Source: Eurosta solidaginis (taxonomy: Eukaryota; Arthropoda; Insecta; Diptera; Tephritidae). From it: 64,000 bases of DNA. The notes beneath the pieces were generated by a model. That model saw only the letters and a program-made list of their open reading frames with translations. It did not search any database and had not been told where the DNA came from. The stretch covers positions 176,488,645 through 176,552,644 of the forward strand of contig NC_090319.1 of NCBI RefSeq assembly GCF_040869045.1, given 5' to 3'. Position numbers and translations under genes: made by a program. Below are positions 30,204-40,763 of the stretch, piece by piece; position 1 is the stretch's first letter; every line of letters begins with the position of its first letter.

Positions 30204-31589
30204 ATTCAAGGTTCGATTCGAGCTGAAGGTCAGAACAATAATTTTTTTCTAATGATAATTATTGTTATTTTTAAATTTTTTTAAATGTGAAAAATTGTAG
30301 TTTGTTTTTGGAATAGTAAGTAGATAATTTATCACACAACCTGCCATAGCTGCGCAGATAGATCCATTTCGAAGGGTGCTAAGCCTTCATCATCAGTACG
30401 CTTTAGGCATGGTGTGCTAACCATTTAGCTATACAGCGGTGGTTTGTTTGACTGGCAAATTTGCTACTTCTATTCCTTTTTACCAACTATATTTATTCAG
30501 TGTTAAGCCATCTGGTGCAAATCACTGATAATGCTATATTTTTGTTTATTGGCAATTACTTTGTTTGACATTCCCAAGTGCTCATGGTTTATTAACAATT
30601 GTTTTTGTTTTTATCGGCCTATTGATAAATGATTCAAAGTTCGATTCGAGCTCAAGGCCAGAATAATAATTTTTTTCTAATGATAATTATTGTTATTTTT
30701 TCATTTTTCTAAATTTGAAAAATTGTATTTTGTTTTTGGAATAGTAAGTAGAAAATTTTTCAGACAACCTGCCATAGCTGCGCAGATAGATCCATTTCGA
30801 AGGGTGCTAAGCCTTCATCATCAGTACGCTTTAGGCATGCTGTGCTAACAATTTAGCTATAGAGCGGTGGTTTGTTTGACTGGCAAATTTGCTACTTCTA
30901 TTCATTTTTACCAACTATATTTATTCAGTGTTGCGCCATCTGGTTCAAATCACTGATAATGCTGGATTTTTGTTTATTGTCAATTACTTTGTTTGACATT
31001 CCCATGTGCTCATTGTTTATTAACAATTGTTTTTATTTTTATCGGCCTATTGATAAATAATTCAAGGTTCGATTCGAGCTCAAGGCCAGATCAATAATTT
31101 TTTTCTAGTGATAATTATTGTTATTTTTTAATTTTTCTAAATTTGAAAAATTGTATTTTGTTTTTGGAATAGTAAGTAGAAAATTTTTCAGACAACCTGT
31201 CATAGCTGCGCAGATAGATCCATTTCGAAAGGTGCTAAGCCTTCATCATCAGTACGCTTTAGGCATGATGTGCTAACCATTTAGCTCTACAGCGGTGGTT
31301 TGTTTGACTGGCAAATTTGCTACTTCTATTCCTTTTTACCAACTATATTTATTCAGTGTTGTGCCATCTGGTGCAAATCACAGATAATGCTGGATTTTTG
31401 TTTATTGTCAATTACTTTGTTGACATTCCCAAGTGCTCATGGTTTATTAACAATTGTTTTTGTTTTTATCGGCCTATTCATAAATGATTCAAGGTTCGGT
31501 TCGAGCTCAAAGCCAGAACAATAATTTTTTTCTAATGATAATTATTGTTATTTTTAATTTTTCTAAATTTGAATAATTGTATTTTGTGT
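30204..31589 (-). mobile_element. TR428 multimeric retroposon, about 3.25 units with 12-bp TSD
   Basis: A 1386-bp insertion with a perfect 12-bp target-site duplication AAGTGTATAATG (30192-30203 and 31590-31601). Units start ATTCAAGGTTCGATTCGAG at 30204, 30632, 31060 and 31487, giving spacings of 428, 428 and 427. On the minus strand it ends in TCGATTCGAACCTTGAAT, the same terminus as the insertion at 6200-7030, and is truncated mid-unit at its other end. An A-box-like TAGCTAAATGG is present on the minus strand of each unit. No ORF is credible. Confidence 0.8.
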
Positions 31590-31669
31590 AAGTGTATAAT
31601 GTTTAATTTGTGCCAGGATATTTGATGTACGCCCAATTGAAGGTCGGTTAGTAAGTGCGAACATATGTA

Positions 31670-32131
31670 TGGTGACGAATATTAGTGACACTAAGTGATA
31701 CTCACATCACTAGTCTTATACTAAGTAAATGAAGCCACAACAACAATAAAGCAGTCAGTCACTTGTATCTACATAAACGAATCAATCATTATGTCTATAC
31801 ATATGTACGTACCCACAGCGGAGAAGAGATGCACAAACGCATGCATATATCTTATCTGAGATGCTGCCAAAAGTAGGCATTTTTCTGTGCAAGTGTCACT
31901 CACATATACGCGCATATGAGAAGCTGCACACTTGCATCTGTAGTTATAATTTTATAGCAGTAAATAAGTAAATTCTGGAAACGCCTATAAGTATGGAACG
32001 AGGAATCGAAGAGTTATTTTGAAAGTAGTCTAATAAAGACTATTTTGCATTAACGAATATTTGAGTTATTTGTGTGATTTGAACGTTAGCAGAAGGTTGC
32101 AAGTAAGAGGATTTTCAGTAAACTCGTTACA
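31670..32131 (+). repeat. gyC3 5' LTR
   Basis: Starts TGGTGACGAATATTAGTGACA and ends CGTTACA, without the RTE insertion found in gyC1. It is fused directly to mid-gag (ATTGCGGAAGATAAAG), so primer-binding site, leader and gag N-terminus are deleted. Confidence 0.85.
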
Positions 32132-33420
32132 ATTGCGGAAGATAAAGTTGCTGTTTGTTGCTGTTCATGGCATTAAAAGGGCCTGCAGCTGAGATTTTAC
32201 AAACTATTCCAGAGGGCGAACGGAACTGTTATAAAGCATTGATGGGCGCTCTAAGGAGACGATACGGAACTGAGCATAGGAGACAGATATACCAATGGAG
32301 TTACTGAACCGCTTCCAGAGGTCTAGTGAAACATTGTAAGATTTTGCGTCGGATGTTGAAAGGTTGGCTCATTTGGCAAATGCGGACGCACCCGTGGAGT
32401 CCACCGAGAGGGTAAAAATTCAGAGTTTTATAAATGGCATACCGGACGCAGAAACGAAACGAGCGTCATATGCAAACCCAAAACCCACATTCGCAGAAAC
32501 GGTATCACATGCACTGACTCAGGAAACAGCGTCGCTTCTGTGTAAGCCAGTTTTCAAAGCACGCCGGGTGGAAGTAGAAAGGCCAGAGTGGGTAGATTCA
32601 ATTTTGGAAGCTTTAAAAGGATCGCAACAGAAAAATAATGGTGCAATCAAATGTTTTAAGTGTGGAAAGCCAGGGCACATTGCACGTCATTGCAGCACCG
32701 GCCCTGGTAGTTCCACCTTGGCTGGTCGTAAACGTAAAGTTGGAGGAGATAAGCAAGAGCGAGTCAGATGTAAAGATCGAAAACTCGCCCCAGCTATGGA
32801 ATGTCCTGTGATATCTATCTCGCAAATTGGAAGAACCTCGAGCAGTCTTACCGTCAAAGGAAATGTGGATGGCAAGGAGCGTGTACTGACTGTAGATACG
32901 GGCGTATCTCACTCCTTACTCCGATCTGATTTTGTCAATAGGAGAGTAAAACCATTACCTGGAGCACGGTTGCGTACGGTCACTGGCGGTTATAACCAAG
33001 TCCATGGAGAAGTGATCTGTGAAGTCTTAATTGGGTATGTCATGGTTCTACACTAATTCGTGTTGGCGGAGATCGTTGATGAAGTCATATTGGGAGTGGA
33101 CTTCTTAGTTGACCATGACATCAGGATCGATATGCGGAGAAATATTATGTGCTATGATAACCAGGATGTGCCACTTAACTTCATTTTGGAAAAAGGGTTC
33201 AGCAGTAATCGAGTACTGGTGGAGAAAAGTCTACAAAGACCACGAAAGTCAAAGGTAAAGGTTGATGGAACGAATGGGCCAAACAAAGCAAAATCAAAGA
33301 TACCTGCGAGAGAAACACTGGCGTTGGCGAACCCAAACGGACGCACTAAAGCGAAGGAAAGAATTTCGCAGAATGCAAGGGTGCTTTCAAGCCATGGCAC
33401 ACTACTGTTGTGAAGCGTCG
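32132..33420 (+). pseudogene. gyC3 gag-protease
   Basis: Contains the gag C-terminal part with an intact zinc knuckle CFKCGKPGHIARHC (about 32652-32693), the DTG protease motif (DTGV rather than DTGA here) near 32900, and the pro-RT linker to about 33400. Open frames 32364-33056 and 33060-33413 are separated by a TAA near 33054. It shows the same loss of RT, RNase H and integrase core as gyC1 and gyC2. Confidence 0.8.
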
Positions 33421-33774
33421 GAACGATACTGATTATGCAAAGCCAATCAGTGAAGCGCAAGCTCTACGAAGTAGTTCATTGGCCAAACAAAAGAGTGGGA
33501 GTGAACGATCCAAGATAATGAGTAGTAAGATGAAACGCTGGTACGATGAGAACAATAATTAATGGTACTGTTGTACAACCCTCACCGGCGGAAAGGTGTT
33601 CCATCCAAATTTCGGAGCAGTTGGGAAGGCCCGTACAAAGTTGTGAAGAAGATCAGTGATACCAACTGCCGCATACAAACAATTGGGAAACCACGAAATA
33701 GAAGGGTGTTTCAATTGGAGAAGCTAGCAGCGGTTAGATCGAGAGATTTGTCTGATCGGGACGACCAGACTTAG
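33421..33774 (+). pseudogene. gyC3 integrase C-terminal domain
   Basis: After the deletion junction the sequence encodes the integrase tail: YDENNN, then LLYNPHRRKGVPSKFRSSW and GPYKVVKKISDTNCRIQTIG, a GPY/F-like module, ending at 33774. The homologous region of gyC4 lies at 61570-61850 on the minus strand. The stop is followed by a purine-rich AGGTGGAGGGCAG and the LTR. Confidence 0.75.
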
Positions 33775-33785
33775 GTGGAGGGCAG
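33771..33785 (+). promoter_or_regulatory. gyC3 polypurine tract
   Basis: TTAGGTGGAGGGCAG lies directly before the 3' LTR start (TGTGACGAAT), the position and composition of a plus-strand primer for an LTR retrotransposon. The complement of the same sequence precedes the gyC4 LTR at about 61562-61578. Confidence 0.6.
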
Positions 33786-34329
33786 TGTGACGAATATTAG
33801 TGATACTAAGTGATACTCACATCACTAGTCCTATGCTAAGTAAATGAAGCCACAATAACAATAAAACAGGCAGTCACTTGTATCTACATAAACGAATCAA
33901 TCATTATGTCAACACATATGTACGTACCCGTAGCGGAGAAGAGACGCACAAACACATGCACATATTTTATCTGAGATGCTCCCAAAAGTAGGAAATTATC
34001 TGTGGAAATGTCACTCACATATACACGCGCATATGAGAAACTATACACGTGCATCTGTAGTTATAATTTTATAGCAGTAAAAAATTCTGGAAACGCCTAG
34101 AAGTATGGAACGAGGAAATCGAAGAGTATAAAAAGCAGCAACAGTAGAGGCACGACAATCAGTCAGTTTTTAAGCACGCTATCTGTCGAGCAATAGAAGT
34201 GTTATTTTGAAAGTAGTTTAATAAAGACCATTTTGCATTAACGAATATTGGAGTTATTTATTGAACAGTTTAGTGATTCGAACGTTAGCAGAAGGTTGCA
34301 AATAAGAGGAATTGCCTAAATTCGTTACA
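33786..34329 (+). repeat. gyC3 3' LTR
   Basis: Complete LTR from TGTGACGAAT to TTCGTTACA with TATAAAAAGCAGC near 34126. With the 5' LTR at 31670 it brackets a deleted provirus of about 2.66 kb. ATATG occurs close to both outer ends (31662 region and 34330), a possible target-site duplication. Confidence 0.85.
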
Positions 34330-34590
34330 ATATGTTTATATAGCAAGCATGCGTATTTATGTATTCAGATATTTACGTATGCATGTATATGGCATAGATA
34401 CTTTCGTACAAAGCTGTCGCGTCAACTTTTTTTGTTCATTTGACTACTAAAACGGTCAATTACAATCAACGATTTGTGCGCAGTTGATTCAACATCTTGT
34501 TTGCGATGGATAAAAATTGACAGAAATTTCGGTTGAATTGACCCGTATTTCGGTTGATTTTGCCAGTCTTTTTATTTCAGTGTACTGGGT
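34330..34590. other. Unassigned stretch
   Basis: AT-rich DNA with no coding signal between gyC3 and gyD. It includes repeated 'TTTCGGTTGA.TTG' phrases near 34520-34560. Nothing else is recognised. Confidence 0.4.
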
Positions 34591-35741
34591 GTCCATTCTG
34601 GACCATTGCACAACCCAATCCGTCCTTTGATCATCCGTTTACACAACAACCGGTAACTTTGGATCATACATTGCCAGCACCGGTTCCGACGTTACGATCT
34701 TAATCAAATTTTTAAACTCAGTTTCATGTTCTTTCTTCCATTTATATTCGATATCTTTCGAGTTAAATTTCGCACTCCCGTCGATTGCTTTGATAGATTA
34801 GGAATGATTTTGCCAAATATTTTAGAAGCCCTAGAAAACGTAATACCGCCGGCTTATTTCCCGGTTTTTTATTTTCAAAATTGGGTCCCGATATTTCGAA
34901 CCTGCCTTCATTTTCCCGTCCGATAAAATATTTTCCATGAATTTGACCTCGCGTTTACGGTGTTGAATCTTTTCCGGGTTAAATGTAATATTATTCTTCC
35001 GCGCTCTTTCAATTACTTTATTCATTATCTGATCGTCTTCTTCCTCCGTTTCCGCACAAATACCAACATCGTCAAAGTACTCTCCATGTCTCCAAACATT
35101 CGAATCATTTCCCGTTGAAACAATTCCGGCACGAAATTCAGCCCAAACGGTACGCGATTAAACTAGAAACGGCCAAACGGGGCCATAACCGTTTTTAAAA
35201 CGGAACTCGCCTCGTCCAATTCCATTTGCCAAGATCCGCTTTTCAAATCAAGAACCGAACAAACGCGTTTATTTGCTTTGCCCAACGCTCAACCATCAAA
35301 TGTTGGAATCGGAAAATGTTCGCGTCTAATACACGCATTTAGTGGTTTTGGATCTAAACAAATTCGAAGTACACCCGACCTTGGCTTTTTCACGATTCGT
35401 AAATTATTGACCCAGTCGGTTGGGTAATCAATACGTGAAATGATTCCATCCTGTACCATTTTATTCAATTGTAACTTCAATTTATCCACTAATGCGGGCG
35501 GTATCCGTTTCTTATAATGAAGGCTGTTCTGAGTTTTCCTTCAAATTAATCGAAAATTTCCCCGATAATTTACCTAACCCCTCAAAGAAATCACGATTGT
35601 TTTTCTAAAATTCCTCCTTTGTTAATGACAAACACGCGACAGAACCCACATCAGTTCGCTTAACCAATCCAAATTTTTCACATGATCATTGATCTGGTAA
35701 CCTTGCCGTGCGCGGACGTGTTTTTGATCGCTCTTCGAATT
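34591..35741 (-). pseudogene. gyD reverse transcriptase, Mag-like Ty3/gypsy
   Basis: Minus-strand RT with LVDKLKLQLNKMVQDGIISR, PTDWVNNLRIVKKPRSG and LRICLDPKPLNACIRREHF, then VPFGL.., and an MNKVIERARKNNITFNPEK segment (34831-35025), continuing to a DIEYKWKKEHETEF stretch near 34740. The wording of the RT blocks fits the Mag group of gypsy elements. Many stops and frameshifts are present. The protease part lies at 40764-41160 beyond the LINE-H insertion. Confidence 0.75.
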
Positions 35742-36146
35742 GTTATTCTTTTTACTTTGTAAACAAGTTTTGTGTTTTATAAATATTTATTCATATAATA
35801 GAAAACAGTTTATAAGTTTAATTTCGTATTAAATCTTTACTCAGCGCAATATACATAGTGGCTTTTTGTGCAATTTAAACATTCAGTCTGTGTGTTGATA
35901 TATCATAGATTTTCACGAAAATTTGTGATAACTGCATACCTTTTTGTTGGTAGCTGCTATTAGCAAGTCATTGTGTGCCCTTTTTGCTTTGTGTTGTGTT
36001 CGCTGCTAGCTATACGCTGTCTTGCGATTTGCATCCAGTGCTCCAAAATAACTCTTGCCCATAATTTTTGAACAGCTGTTCAATTTATCTTATACTTATA
36101 GTTTCTTTTGCCTATTTTTCTTTTGGGTTTGTTTAACTTTGCAATT

Positions 36147-37267
36147 ATGTTGGATTGCTGTGTCAAGAAGTGCACCAATCAAAAGAAAATTTCCCGTGGT
36201 GATACTTATGTTTGTTGTTGGCTCTGTGATAATATGGCTCATGTTATCTGTGCCGGTTTCTCTCACATAGGTGGTCGGGTGGTTGACCTAATATCCAGCA
36301 AAATTGGACTGAACTGGACAGGTCATGATGTTCGTTCCGTAGAAAATGACATGCGAGCTTTATGAGGCAAACTCAGAAAGAGTTCAACAACATTTTTATT
36401 GGGTTTCGTGACCTTAACGAAAGATTCAAAACGATGGAGGCTCACTTTAAAAAATTGAAAGTGATATCTGAATCCCCAAAACGAAAGAAATGTATGCCCA
36501 ACAATGACTCCAACTTGTCTTCGAGTCAGGGGCAAAGCTGTCCTCCTACGAATGTCCCTTCAACCGCGTTGACTAATACGAACAGGCTAACCAAAGACGT
36601 TATGAACAATGCAGCTCAGGAATCTCCACAAGAATCTACACAAGGTTGTGTCGAGACTTCCAGTGAGACGATCTATGGCAAATTAAACGATGCACAAACT
36701 AATAGTGGTACTTTTGCGGCTGTTTGTTCTACGTCACCAATGTTGATTTCGCTGGACTCCCCAATTCATCCTACACCTCCACCGGTATCTTTAGCTCCAA
36801 CAATAACAGTTACCGATACTGGGGTTGTTGCTAGCGATACAAGTGTACCTGAAAAAAATAGTACGGGCTCGATAACCAACGCTATAACGGCCGCACCTTC
36901 CCAGCTCTCTGGTGCGCTATCCGCTACTCCTTTGCAGGTGACTGCCGTGCCACCTCGTAGGGCTGTATTTGTGTCCCGATTACACGCCTCGCTTACCGAA
37001 AATGACATTGCTCATTACGTTTGCTCTAAACTTGGTGTTGCACCCACTAGTAACATCAATGTGTATAAATTTAACTTTAAATATGAGAGAGACATCTCCT
37101 CATTTAAAATATCCCTTTCAGTTGAATATTTCGATAAGGTACTTGATTCCTCTTTTTGGCCCAAGCATACTGTGGTTCACTTGTTCACGAGAAAGGCGAG
37201 GGCCGAACCTGTTTTATTACAGCCAAAAAACGGTATGACGAACACAGTAATAACAACACAAAGGTAA
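36147..37267 (+). pseudogene. LINE-H ORF1, zinc-finger RNA-binding protein
   Basis: Starts MLDCCVKKCTNQ with a PHD-like Cys/His cluster (CCVKKC, CCWLCDNMAHVIC). A frameshift at about 36362 leads into a helical part (MRQTQKEFNNIFIGFRDLNE), then a long Ser/Thr/Pro-rich middle. A conserved C-terminal domain starts RRAVFVSRLHASLTENDI and ends at 37267. This layout fits the PHD-containing ORF1 proteins of CR1-like LINEs, thought to bind element RNA. ORF2 overlaps or follows closely. Confidence 0.75.
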
Positions 37268-38388
37268 TTGCTGATCTGTCCCGTCTTCTCATTAATTATC
37301 AAAATGTTCGTGGTTTACGATCAAAACTTGTTCCATTCTTCCTTAATTCTTTCAACTTTTCTGCACAAGTTGTAGCTTTTACGGAGACCTGGCTAAAGCC
37401 TGATAATTACAATTCTGAGGTTTTTTCAAATAAATATGCTGTTTATCGGCGTGATCGCATCTCTAGAGCGGGAGGTGTCCTTCTTGCTGTTGAATCTAAC
37501 CTATCGTCTGAGTTGATTTCGCTGGACAATATCTCTCATATCGAATTCATAGCAGTTAGGCTTTCATTCGGTAGCTATAGCGTAATTGTTTGCTGTTCGT
37601 ATATACCACCTCGTTCGGATATGGATGTTTATGCTAGTCATAGCTCGGCCATCTGTGATTTGCATTCGCAGTTGGGAGATAACGATCAACTTGTTGTTGT
37701 TGGTGACTTTAACTTGCCAACAGTTAGTTGGGTTAATATAAGTGATTCAAACCTTTTAACTCCCACTGCTCAACATGAGTTTCTCAATTGCTTGTTAGAC
37801 TCATCTCTTTTACAGATTAACAATGTTCCAAATAGTGGAAATAAAATGCTGGATTTAGTATTTGTGGATGGCTCGGTGGGTACTGCCCTTACGCAAATAC
37901 CACCTTTATCCCTTCCAGAAGACCCTCTTCACCCTACGCTAGAGATATCACTTGATATCAGCCTACCCCGTAGGATTCAAGTACAGTCTCGTCCCCGATC
38001 TAGATGCTTCTACAAAGCGAATTTCATTATGCTCAATGATCTGTTGGCTTCCCATGATTGGTCGGAGCTCTATGCTTGCACTGATGTCGATTCGGCTATC
38101 TCTATATTTTACAGTACGCTTGATAGCTTCTTTGATACCTGCATTCCTACTCGCTATACCCTATGTTCGAATAAGCCCCCTTGGTTTTCAAGGCAACTTA
38201 TCAGACTTAATAACATCAAATCTAGGCTTTATAAGAGGTTCAAGAAATCTGGAGCTTCTGCAGACCTCTCTAAATATCTAATAGCTCGTTCTAAATTTCA
38301 CCGTCTTAATCAGCTTTGTTATAAAAATTACTTGAGTTGTTGTAAAGCCCAATTTTTTAGAAATCCAAAGAGTTTTACAGTTTCGTAA
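37240..38388 (+). pseudogene. LINE-H ORF2 endonuclease
   Basis: APE-type endonuclease: INYQNVRGLRSK, FTETWLKPDN, RRDRISRAGGVLLAV, VVGDFNLPTVSW, and a DPLHPTLEI block where SDH-type motifs are usual. The ORF continues into the linker until a stop at 38388, where a frameshift separates it from the RT. The exact ORF2 start was not determined. Confidence 0.8.
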
Positions 38389-38393
38389 ATTCA

Positions 38394-40069
38394 AAGCGGA
38401 AAACTTCTGGGTATCCTTCCTCATTAACCTTTGGAGGTAAAAAAGCTTGCACTGATGACGACGTTGCTGAACTATTTTCTGAGTTCTTTAAGTCCACGTA
38501 TTCATCCAGTGGTTTTCATTCTGGTCAATATCCCTATCGCTTAGATAGCTCGAATTACATTAGGAATCGTGCTATTGATGGTAATATTGTTCTTCAGAGT
38601 CTTCAATCTTTGAAGCCCACTTTTTCTCCGGGACCGGACGGTGTTCCTAGTTGCGTGCTTAGGTACTGCGCCGAAAACATGTATGAGCCTATTTTAAAAT
38701 TATTTGAGCTATCTCTGGGATCTGCGTCTTTCCCGGCACTTTGGAAACAGTCTTTTATTATACCCCTGCATAAAAAAGGTAGTAGGTCAAAAGTTGAAAA
38801 CTACAGGGGTATTGCTAAACTTTCAGTCATTCCTAAAGTCTTTGAACAGATTGTCACCAATCAACTGCAATATCAGTGTTCTAGTCTTTTATCTCCATGT
38901 CAACACGGTTTTATTCGTCAAAGGTCTACCACTACAAATTTGCTTGTATTCACCTCTATAGTTATGGAAGGATTTTTAGCGAACAAGCAAACGGATGTCA
39001 TCTACACGGACTTCAGCAAAGCATTTGATACCGTCAACCACGAGTTGCTTATTCATAAGCTTGATTTACTGGACTTTCCGTTTCACCTATTAATGTGACT
39101 GAAAAGCTATCTTTCTAACCGGACCCAAAAAGTCCTGTTCTAGTGCAATCTGTCGGAATCGTTCGGAGTTTCCTCCGGTGTACCCCAGGGAAGTCATCTA
39201 GGCCCTTTGCTCTTTGCCCTTTTCATTAATGACTTGCCACAGACAATATTATATTCCCATACTATAATGTATGCGGATGATGTAAAACTTTGCTACACTT
39301 ACTGTCCTACCGATTTGAGTTCCTTGGATCTTCTTCAGGCCGACTTGGACTCGTTCCAATGTTGGTGCACAACAAATTTACTAGCTTTAAATTGCTCTAA
39401 ATGTAAGCATATGACATTTCACCGAGTGAAGCCAGCATTGAAATCTTATGTAATAGATGGTACGCCTTTGGAGCGTATATCTATTGCAAATGATCTAGGT
39501 GTCCTTTTTGATCCGAAATTGAATTTTAACATGCATATTTCATCTATAGCCAACAAAGCGTTGGGTTTACTTGGATTTGTTAAAAGATGGGCTAAAGAGT
39601 TCGATGATCCGTACCTCACTAAGGTTCTTTACACATCGCTGGTTCGTCCCCTGTTTCTCAAAAGCATATAAAGCGTCTTGAGTCAGTTCAAAAGCAATTT
39701 TTGATATTTGCATTGCGCGGCCTTAATTGGGACTCAAGTCTCCACCTTCCTCCATACAGAAGTAGACTTCTTCTTATTAACTTACCCACTCTGGAAAATC
39801 GGAGAATATTACTGGGGGTATTGTTCATCCATAAGCTCATTATTAGAGAAATTGATTCCGCGGACCTCCTCAGCCGCTTGGTTTTTGCGGTTCTCCCTAG
39901 AGTATCCAGACACTACGTTCCTTTCTATTTACCCCTTTGTCGACGAAATTTTGCTAAAAATAATCCTCTTCTTATCTGGTGCGCGCACTACAATGACTTG
40001 TATAACTGCATCAGTCTTGAATGTACTTTTGTCACTATACGTAATGCAATACTTGCCTATCTAATTTAA
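38394..40069 (+). pseudogene. LINE-H ORF2 reverse transcriptase
   Basis: RT blocks: FSPGPDGVPSCVLRY, FIIPLHKKGSRSKVENYRG, QHGFIRQRSTTTNL, YTDFSKAFDTVNHELL, SSGVPQGSHLGPLLF and intact YADD near 39272. Breaks: stops at 39096 and near 39141, and a frame change at about 39665. The C-terminal part continues at 39701-40069. All catalytic residues are readable, but the ORF is not continuous. Confidence 0.85.
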
Positions 40070-40198
40070 GAGATACAAGCTAATTTAATTTGCCGGCATT
40101 TTATTCCTTCGATAAAAAACAGGAACTATCTCGCTTAAGGATGGAGGAACATTTATCAACATGTATCATTAAGAAGGAACAAGACAGTACTGTGTTGA

Positions 40199-40502
40199 TT
40201 GGAATCTGGTGCATTCCAACAACTTAAAAAACATGCTTTTTCATGAGTCACTGACCGGAATCGTATGCATTCCGGCAGTATAATCTTATGGGTCAGGCAT
40301 CGAGCTGATTGGAATCCGGTGCATTCCAACAACACAGGTCATGTTACTTTTTTATGCCTTGTGATGGCGTATCCTCATTACACTACTCTTAGCACTGCCG
40401 GATTCCCATGACATGCTGATTGGAATCTTGTTGCATTCCAACAGGGAGATTGGAATCCACTGCATTCCGAAATCATGCTGAGCGGAATCTGATGCATTCC
40501 GC
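40199..40502 (+). other. Array of six covarying hairpins in the LINE-H 3' UTR
   Basis: Hairpins at 40199-40219, 40255-40275, 40309-40329, 40420-40441, 40450-40470 and 40482-40502. Each has the form NNGGAAT-loop(7-8)-ATTCCNN. The first two base pairs change together: TT/AA, CC/GG, TT/AA, TT/AA, TT/GA (one wobble) and GC/GC. The loops are CTGGTGC, CGTATGC, CCGGTGC, CTTGTTGC, CCACTGC and CTGATGC, all starting C and ending TGC. Several are bracketed by CTGA and CAG, extending the stem past a bulged A. Confidence 0.8.
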
Positions 40503-40710
40503 CAGTACCAGTTTCGGCATAAGATCTTATTTCTGCTCATATTTCTTATTATTATTATATTCTGAAATTAAATAGTAATGTTCATTAATATTTCTTTGTT
40601 TGTAATATAACATTGTTGAAAGCTCGATATATCTTAAATTTTATCTTTTGAGTTGTATATTTATATATCTTTTATATTATGCAGTCGACCATAGTTTGTC
40701 GTCGACTTTA

Positions 40711-40715
40711 AATAA

Positions 40716-40762
<47 letters not shown>

Positions 40763-40763
40763 A
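40711..40763 (+). repeat. (AATA)n tail of LINE-H
   Basis: About 13 copies of a 4-base AT repeat at the 3' end of LINE-H, the kind of short tandem tail left by target-primed reverse transcription. gyD protease sequence resumes directly after it. Confidence 0.8.

Larger units (their letters stand above)
28371..31669. repeat. Segment P, copy 3, with nested insertions
   Basis: Full-length P interrupted by RTE-2 (28817-29585) and by a TR428 array (30204-31589). The uninterrupted P at 21355-22459 serves as the empty-site control for both. It leads into the gyC3 LTR at 31670, as P copy 1 leads into gyC1. Confidence 0.75.
35742..40763 (+). mobile_element. LINE-H, nearly full-length CR1/Jockey-like LINE
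   Basis: About 5.0 kb, inserted between protease and RT of gyD. It carries an ORF1 with a zinc finger, an ORF2 with APE endonuclease and RT, a 3' UTR with six hairpins, and an (AATA)n tail at 40711-40763. The left boundary (after TCTTCGAATT) and the right boundary (TTCAAGACC) rejoin gyD sequence. Any target-site duplication is short (AATT at most). Only a handful of frameshifts and stops are present, so it is fairly young. Confidence 0.8.

Noticed and set aside
30204..31589. tRNA head in TR428 (GGTTCGATTC with TAGCTAAATGG)
   Set aside because: The best A box and the best B box lie on opposite strands; on one strand only a weak CTTCGAAAT could serve as B box. Not called a tRNA.
30204..31589. 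CRISPR-like array
   Set aside because: Units are 428 bp and contiguous without spacers, in eukaryotic TE DNA.
40711..40763. Independent AATA microsatellite
   Set aside because: It sits exactly at the 3' end of LINE-H and is better explained as its tail.
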